Origin: UBA11524 sp965646445
GTDB lineage: Bacteria; Bacillota; Clostridia; Christensenellales; Aristaeellaceae
Direction: 5' to 3'
Length of the DNA: 64,000 bases
NCBI GenBank assembly: GCA_965646445.1
Contig: CBFFZW010000002.1
Coordinates: forward strand, 43,190 to 107,189
This document shows positions 59,337 through 64,000 of the stretch, piece after piece (the stretch's first letter is position 1; every line of letters begins with the position of its first letter). The notes beneath the pieces were generated by a model that was not told where the DNA came from, did no database searches, and worked only from the letters and a program-made list of their open reading frames with translations. A program made the position numbers and the translations under genes.

Positions 59337-59996
59337 TCACCGCTTTGGCACAACCACGCCGCCGGTCTTCCAGATGGATTTCTCCGGCACCAGCCCGCGC
59401 ACACAGGACAGCGGGTAGATGTTGCTGTCCCGGCCAATGACCGTGCCTGGGTTCAGCACGCTGTTGCAGCCGACCTCCACCCGGTCGCCCAGCATGGCCC
59501 CGAACTTCTTCAGCCCCGTGGGGACATCCTCGCCGTCGCCATGAACCACCACCAGGCTCTTGTCGCTCTTGACGTTGGAGGTAATGGAGCCCGCGCCCAT
59601 GTGGCTCTTGTAGCCCAGGATGCTGTCGCCCACATAATTATAGTGGGGGGTCTGCACATTGTCGAACAGGATGACGTTCTTGAGCTCCACGGAATTGCCC
59701 ACCACGCAGTGCTCGCCCACCAGCGCCGCGCCCCGGATGAACGCACCGTGACGCACCTCCGTCCCCGCGCCGATGACGCAGGGCGCGCCCAGGTAGGCCG
59801 TCGGCGCCACAACCGCCGTCTTGTGCACCCACACCTGGGGCGCGGGCTGATCGTATTCCTCGGCAGAGAGCGTCTCGCCCAGAGCCAGAATGAACGCCTT
59901 GATGCCGGAAAGCGCCTCCCAGGGATAGGTGAACCCCGCCAGATAATCCCCCGCCAGGGAATGGGTCAGGTCATACAGGTCACGAACCGTCAGCAC
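59337..59996 (-). CDS. Left-handed beta-helix transferase-like protein (GlmU C-terminus type)
   Basis: A 219-residue protein with hexapeptide repeats of the left-handed beta-helix fold (VVAPTAYLGAPCVIGAGTEV; ALVGEHCVVGNSVELKNVIL; MGAGSITSNVKSD), similar to the acetyltransferase half of GlmU and to related clostridial proteins annotated as UDP-N-acetylglucosamine pyrophosphorylases. No nucleotidyltransferase domain is present. The GAGSITSN motif corresponds to the acetyl-CoA side of GlmU. It probably acylates or binds a nucleotide sugar; the substrate is unclear. Monocistronic. Confidence 0.75.
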   Translation of the reverse strand: MLTVRDLYDLTHSLAGDYLAGFTYPWEALSGIKAFILALGETLSAEEYDQPAPQVWVHKTAVVAPTAYLGAPCVIGAGTEVRHGAFIRGAALVGEHCVVGNSVELKNVILFDNVQTPHYNYVGDSILGYKSHMGAGSITSNVKSDKSLVVVHGDGEDVPTGLKKFGAMLGDRVEVGCNSVLNPGTVIGRDSNIYPLSCVRGLVPEKSIWKTGGVVVPKR

Positions 59997-60182
59997 GGCT
60001 GGTCCGCCTCGCTTTCATCATATTGCCGCCACGGTCGATGTCCAGTGGCGCCATCCTCTTTTTCATTCGCCGCGCCGCAGCCGGTTTCCTTCCGGCGGCG
60101 GAAAGTCCGCGTATGCCGGCAGTATGGCGCGCATGGCCGGAAATCATGCGCCGCGCCGCAACGCCGCCGGCATCAGCGTATA

Positions 60183-60220
60183 GCGAAGGCCTGCCCGATT
60201 TTCATCGGACAGGCTTCGCA
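60183..60220. other. Stem-loop in the gap 59997-60230
   Basis: GAAGGCCTGCCCGA and CATCGGACAGGCTTC form a long hairpin with a T-rich loop just beyond the stop of the ABC-2 permease gene; there is no T run after it on the minus strand. The rest of the 234-bp gap shows no gene. Confidence 0.4.
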
Positions 60221-60230
60221 GGGGATGACG

Positions 60231-61910
60231 TTAGCCCTCGGAAGCGGCGTAGCACCTTTCCGCGGGGCCCCGCAGCAGCCACCCGGCCACGGCGCACTCC
60301 AGCAGCAGCACCGCCGCGGCCACCGCCGCCTTCGCCAGGGAGCCAAGGCCCGTGTTGACCATCAGCAGCACCCAGGCCACAATGGGCAGCGCCAGCAGCA
60401 CAATGCTGATGGCCATGCCGATCAGCACGTTCATGCTCTGCTTGATGGCCTGCGTTTCGGTGGTCCAGTGGTAGTTGGGGTGCAGCGCGTCCAGCGCCAG
60501 GCTGAGGGCGCAGGTGGCGTAGTTCATCAGCATGGCCAGGAGGATGGCGGGAATCAGCAGCCAGGCCAGGGAGCCCAGCAGCACCGCCGCGATGACGGCG
60601 ACAATGATGATCGCCAGGCCGTTCACCGACAGGCCCGTCAGCAGCTTGGCCTTCAGCAGCGCCCGGGGCGTCACGGGCATCATGCGGTACAGGTCGTGGT
60701 GCCGCCCCTCCCGGGTGACGGCGGTGGCCACCGCGGGATTCATCCAGCAGCAGAAGGCCAGGATCGCGGCTAACAGCAGCATCAGATCCATCGCGGGGAT
60801 GCTCACCAGGAAGCCCTGAATCGTCGTCAGCATCTCCGCGAAGGTAATTTCCATCGAGGAAATGATGCTCACGGTCATCATCGCCAGCATCAGCGGCACC
60901 ACGATGACGCTGCTCAGGGCGTTGATGGCGTAGGCCGGCGTCCGCAGAAGCTCCGACCATTCCCGGCGGAACAGCGCCATGGTCGGACTGGCGGCCTTCC
61001 AATCGTCAGCGCCCAGCCGACGGCGCTTGCGCTTGGCAGCCTGCTCGCTCTGGCTGGTGCAGACCGTCAAATATTTGCCGCCCATCAGCCATACCACGCC
61101 GCCGATGGCCAGCAGCGATACGCCCGCGAACAGCAGGAAGGAGCTCCAGCTGCCCGCCAGGCCCTCCACCGCCCAGCGAATGGGGAGGATGGCGGAGGTC
61201 AGGGTATTGACCAGGCCGTTCTGGTTCAGCAAAAGCTGAACGAAGAACATGGCGCCCGCATCCTCCGGGATCTTGGGCATAATGGCGAATTCCAGCCCCA
61301 GCACCGCCGCCAGCAGGAGGACGGAGCCGCAGGTCATCACCAATTCCTTATGGCGGCTCAGCGCACCGAAGCGCACCAGCACGGAGGCCAGCACCACCGT
61401 GACCGCCACGGGCAGCGCGGCGCTGAGCAGCAGGGTGACGACCGCGCGCAGGCCGAACAGCACGCCGCCGCCCATGTGGATGCCCTGCATGATGAACAGC
61501 GGCGCCAGGATCACCAGGTTAATCAGCGTCTCGCTGAGATAAACCTCGGTCAGCCGGGCGGACATCACCGTTCGGGAGGTAACGGGCAGGCTGGACAGCC
61601 AGGCACTGTCACGGCTGAAGTACAGCCGCGTCAGGGTGTGGAAGGCACCCATGAACAGCGTGACGGCCATCGACAGCAGCAGGGCCATGGCCGGGAGCAG
61701 CAGCGGCTGCCCCATCCGCGCCAGGATGCCGTAAAGCGTTATTTCGCCATAAATCAGGAAGCCCGCCACCGCCGCGATGGAGAGAATGCCCAGGGCCAGC
61801 AGGATCACCGCCGCGGGGCTGACCTTGCCGTCCTTGCGGGAGATGGCGGTGCGAATGGAGGCCAAGGTATTCAGGATGGCCAGACGAAGGAGCGCGGCAT
61901 AGCTGCTCAT
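60231..61910 (-). CDS. ABC-2 type transporter permease, 559 residues
   Basis: A large membrane subunit with about 12 helices in two halves, each beginning with a cytoplasmic segment (LRLAILNTLASIRTAISRKD; ALFRREWSELLRTPAYAINA). Short motifs such as FSRDSAWLSSLPVT and REGRHHDLYRMMPVTPRALL match the putative ABC exporter families of Firmicutes. It overlaps the ATPase gene by 4 bp. Together they form an exporter of unknown substrate. Confidence 0.85.
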   Translation of the reverse strand: MSSYAALLRLAILNTLASIRTAISRKDGKVSPAAVILLALGILSIAAVAGFLIYGEITLYGILARMGQPLLLPAMALLLSMAVTLFMGAFHTLTRLYFSRDSAWLSSLPVTSRTVMSARLTEVYLSETLINLVILAPLFIMQGIHMGGGVLFGLRAVVTLLLSAALPVAVTVVLASVLVRFGALSRHKELVMTCGSVLLLAAVLGLEFAIMPKIPEDAGAMFFVQLLLNQNGLVNTLTSAILPIRWAVEGLAGSWSSFLLFAGVSLLAIGGVVWLMGGKYLTVCTSQSEQAAKRKRRRLGADDWKAASPTMALFRREWSELLRTPAYAINALSSVIVVPLMLAMMTVSIISSMEITFAEMLTTIQGFLVSIPAMDLMLLLAAILAFCCWMNPAVATAVTREGRHHDLYRMMPVTPRALLKAKLLTGLSVNGLAIIIVAVIAAVLLGSLAWLLIPAILLAMLMNYATCALSLALDALHPNYHWTTETQAIKQSMNVLIGMAISIVLLALPIVAWVLLMVNTGLGSLAKAAVAAAVLLLECAVAGWLLRGPAERCYAASEG

Positions 61911-62644
61911 TCCGCCCTCACCTCCGCATCGGTCAGCTCCAGGAAGAGCTGCTCCAGGGACGCACCGGTCTCGCCGGAACGAAGCTGTTCAAGGGTGCCC
62001 TCCGCCACAACCCGACCCTTGTCGATGATGGCGATCTCGTCGCACAATTTCTCCGCCACCTCCAGCACATGGGTGGAGAAGAACACGGTGTTGCCCTGCT
62101 CGCAGTGGCGGCGCATCTCCTCCTTCAGGATATGGGCCGCCCGGGGATCCAGGCCCACCATGGGCTCATCCAGCACCCACACGGGCGGATTGTGAATCAG
62201 CGCGCCGATGACGGTGAGCTTCTGCTTCATGCCCCGGGAATAGCTGCGGATGGGGTCACCCGCCGCCTGCTCCAATTCAAACAGGGCCAGATACTTTTCA
62301 ATATGCGCCTTGCGCCGGTCGGGCTCCACGCCATAAATATCCGCCAGGAAGCGCAGATATTCAATGCCCGTGAGGCGGTCGTACAGCTCATGGCCGTCGG
62401 GCACAAAGCCAATCAGGCGCTTGGCCGCCACGGGCTCCTTCGCCATATCCATGCCGCCGATCAGCACTCGGCCGGACGTGGGGGCCAGGATGCCCGTCAT
62501 CAGGCGGATGGAGGTGGTTTTGCCCGCGCCGTTGGGCCCGATAAAGCCGAACACCTTCCCCTGCTCCACCCGCAGGTTCAGGTCGTCCACCGCCTTCACG
62601 CCGCTTTTCCCATACTCCTTGGTGACATGCTCAAAGCGAATCAT
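61907..62644 (-). CDS. ABC exporter ATPase
   Basis: A 245-residue ABC-2-type ATPase. Walker A is FIGPNGAGKTTSI, the Q-loop region is FVPDGHELYDRLTGIEYL, signature SYSRGMKQKL, Walker B PVWVLDEPMVGLDP, and the H-loop FFSTHVLEVAEKL. The start at 62644 was chosen from three ATGs because AGGAGG lies 9 nt upstream. Upstream, TGGACG and TATGAT (minus strand 62707-62735, 17-bp spacer) form a possible promoter. Confidence 0.92.
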   Translation of the reverse strand: MIRFEHVTKEYGKSGVKAVDDLNLRVEQGKVFGFIGPNGAGKTTSIRLMTGILAPTSGRVLIGGMDMAKEPVAAKRLIGFVPDGHELYDRLTGIEYLRFLADIYGVEPDRRKAHIEKYLALFELEQAAGDPIRSYSRGMKQKLTVIGALIHNPPVWVLDEPMVGLDPRAAHILKEEMRRHCEQGNTVFFSTHVLEVAEKLCDEIAIIDKGRVVAEGTLEQLRSGETGASLEQLFLELTDAEVRAE

Positions 62645-62706
62645 TCTTGTCATCCTCCTGTTCATTCGTTACCCACACGCCGGATGTCCCGGCTTTCCAC
62701 GGCTTT

Positions 62707-62735
62707 ATCATAGCATAAGCCAGCGCCAGCGTCCA
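62707..62735 (-). promoter_or_regulatory. Possible promoter of the ABC exporter operon
   Basis: Minus strand TGGACG (62730-62735), 17-bp spacer, TGC-TATGAT extended -10 (TATGAT at 62707-62712). Confidence 0.45.
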
Positions 62736-62779
62736 CGCCTGATGGCGGAAATGACGCCGCCGCTGTCCCAAAACCGCCC

Positions 62780-63106
62780 TCAGGCCATCAAGCGCAGCAG
62801 CACCATGTACACCGCCGTTCCCCCGGCGATGGAGAGGATCATCTGCCGCCGCCACAGGTGCAGCCCCGCCGTGACCGCCACGCCGATCAGCGCCGGAAGG
62901 CCGTAGGGCGCTTCCGCCAGGGAAACGTCCTTCAGGCAGTAAACCAGCAGCATAACCATCACGGCCTGCGGCAGCCGCCGATCCAGCCATGTGACAAACG
63001 CCGGTGCCTCGCGCCCCGCCGGGAACAGCCAGAAGGGCATGAAGCGGGTCAGCGCTGTCACCGCCGCGACAATGACCACCGTCAGCAAAAGCTGCGTCCC
63101 CGTCAT
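62780..63106 (-). CDS. azlD: AzlD-type branched-chain amino acid exporter subunit
   Basis: A 108-residue membrane protein with four helices. TVVIVAAVTALTRFMPFWLF and LDRRLPQAVMVMLLVYCLKD are typical of AzlD, the small partner of AzlC. The start at 63106 overlaps the end of azlC by 4 bp (ATGA). With AzlC it exports branched-chain amino acids or analogues. Confidence 0.9.
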   Translation of the reverse strand: MTGTQLLLTVVIVAAVTALTRFMPFWLFPAGREAPAFVTWLDRRLPQAVMVMLLVYCLKDVSLAEAPYGLPALIGVAVTAGLHLWRRQMILSIAGGTAVYMVLLRLMA

Positions 63107-63837
63107 GCCGCCTCGCCTCCCCTCACGCCCCGGTAGCGCAGGAAGAACCCCGCCAGCATCAGCGCCATGGCCAGGAGCAGGAAGCTGTCCTTCCCCACCA
63201 GGAGCAGGCTGCCCAGGGTACACACCAGCCCCAGCGCCGGAGGAAACAGCGCCTCCGCCAGGGATAGCGTCCCCTGCCGCAGGGCCTTGACAGCGTCCGC
63301 CGTCTGTTCGGTGACGATGACGGTGAACAGCGCGGTCATGGCAAAGTCGATGCCCGCCAAATCGAAGGGCAGCCATTGCCCCAGCATGACCCCCGCCACC
63401 GAGCCCGCCACCCAGTACGCCTGATCCAGCATGGACACCGCCGCGTACCAGCGCCCGCGCTCCTCGCCCTCGGGCGCGCCCTGGCACACCAGGGAATAGG
63501 TTTCGTCCGTCAGGGAGAAGATCAGGTACGGCTTCCAGCGGCCCGTGCCCTTGTACTTTTCCAGCATGCTCAGGCCATAGAAGATATGGCGGGCGTTCAC
63601 CAGGAGCGTCATCAGCGCCACGGTTACCGGGGCGAAGGGCTGGGTCAAAGCACCCAGCATGGCGAACTGCATGGAGCCCGCGTAGATCGCGCCGCTCATC
63701 AGCAGCGCCCATTCCGGCCCGAAGCCCTTCTCCCGCAGCGCCACGCCATAGGCCACGCCCAGGAACAGATACCCCGCCAGCACCGGCGTCGTCCTGGGGA
63801 AGACCCGCCTGATGGTTCCCAGCATTCGCCCCGCCAT
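63103..63837 (-). CDS. azlC: AzlC-type branched-chain amino acid exporter subunit
   Basis: A 244-residue membrane protein of the AzlC family. TTPVLAGYLFLGVAYGVALR, SGAIYAGSMQFAMLGAL and LLVNARHIFYGLSMLEKY are diagnostic. The ATG at 63837 comes immediately after AAAGG, so a start at the next ATG (63825) is also possible. A consensus promoter with an operator-like palindrome between it and the start lies just upstream. Confidence 0.9.
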   Translation of the reverse strand: MAGRMLGTIRRVFPRTTPVLAGYLFLGVAYGVALREKGFGPEWALLMSGAIYAGSMQFAMLGALTQPFAPVTVALMTLLVNARHIFYGLSMLEKYKGTGRWKPYLIFSLTDETYSLVCQGAPEGEERGRWYAAVSMLDQAYWVAGSVAGVMLGQWLPFDLAGIDFAMTALFTVIVTEQTADAVKALRQGTLSLAEALFPPALGLVCTLGSLLLVGKDSFLLLAMALMLAGFFLRYRGVRGGEAA

Positions 63838-63839
63838 CC

Positions 63840-63890
63840 TTTGTATACAAAATCCTGGCTCATTATAGACCTGGTTTTCATCGCTGTCAA
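63840..63890 (-). promoter_or_regulatory. Promoter and palindromic operator of azlCD
   Basis: Minus strand TTGACA (63885-63890), 17-bp spacer, TATAAT (63862-63867), then the 12-bp perfect palindrome TTTGTATACAAA (63840-63851) close to the transcription start and 2 bp from the ATG. TTGTATACAA resembles GntR-family operators. Repression by a GntR-type regulator is inference; no such gene is in the window. Confidence 0.65.
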
Positions 63891-64000
63891 TGCCATCACA
63901 GGAATGATGTTCCTATCAGATGTAGTACTACAATACAAGTTGGACAAAAGGGAAAAAGAGAAGAGACTTGAGAGCCAATCTGTTATCATTGAGAAGCAAC

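Noticed and set aside
63841..64000. A + strand frame of about 53 codons from TTG at 63841 to the window end, with one hydrophobic stretch and a charged tail
   Set aside because: No ribosome-binding site precedes it and it runs through a perfect minus-strand promoter and operator for azlC; the AT-rich end is more likely intergenic. The sequence beyond the window would settle it.
1..64000. tRNA, rRNA, CRISPR arrays, IS elements, prophage
   Set aside because: No cloverleaf, rRNA segment, regularly spaced repeats, transposase or phage structural gene was found on either strand.

Overview
The window is GC-rich DNA (by eye a little over 60 % G+C) from an endospore-forming member of the Firmicutes, most likely an uncultured high-GC clostridium of the Christensenellales/Oscillospirales type. 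The evidence is a sporulation block (two SpoIIP proteins, spore protease GPR, SpoIVA, a DUF1614 membrane protein), the Clostridia-style yerC-pcrA-ligA and scpA-scpB clusters, type III glutamine synthetase, LplB/LplC-type sugar transporters and strong AGGAGG ribosome-binding sites. The species assignment is inference. No rRNA, tRNA, CRISPR array, intact IS element or prophage is visible.

Layout. (1) 1-10600: a carbohydrate-utilisation locus with a DapA/NanA-type lyase (partial), a GH172 enzyme, two AraC regulators, an FAD oxidoreductase, a three-gene sugar ABC importer, an SGNH hydrolase and a GH130 phosphorylase. Two promoters here share an operator-like site at the same distance from identical -10 boxes. 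(2) 10606-11441: a terminator, a fragment resembling the ICE protein Maff2, and a flavodoxin-fold oxidoreductase. (3) 11603-16392: a BMP/nucleoside-type ABC importer with a hairpin array between the binding protein and the ATPase. (4) 16437-24328: the sporulation block plus an unrecognised 744-residue protein. (5) 24412-30877: structured repeat A, an amidohydrolase, a purine-type phosphoribosyltransferase, a DUF4342 protein, a two-component system, a Cys-rich protein and rplS. (6) 31054-38947: a secreted cysteine-peptidase-like protein, an ATP-grasp protein, ychF, uppP, a D,D-carboxypeptidase, structured repeat B, a PII-like protein paired with a cation/proton antiporter, and a copper-chaperone-like protein. 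(7) 38983-49881: scpAB, a site-2 protease, an M20 amidohydrolase, ligA-pcrA-yerC and glnN. (8) 50049-64000: a TrpXYZ-type ABC importer, GH43, a degenerate CapA-like protein, a 39-residue membrane protein, a CorC/HlyC-type protein, a glycosyltransferase, an SGNH esterase, a beta-helix protein, an ABC-2 exporter and azlCD.

How they work together. The first 10 kb and the GH43/SGNH genes point to breakdown and import of plant or host glycans. The sporulation block supplies septal peptidoglycan hydrolysis, coat basement assembly and SASP degradation. UppP, the carboxypeptidase and the GT2 enzyme serve the envelope. The observations most worth a second look are the repeat/RNA-like element with compensatory changes between copies A and B, the shared AraC-type operator, the CapA homologue that has lost its metal-binding residues, the PII-like/antiporter pair, and the 744-residue protein whose C-terminus looks like an AAA domain without a P-loop.
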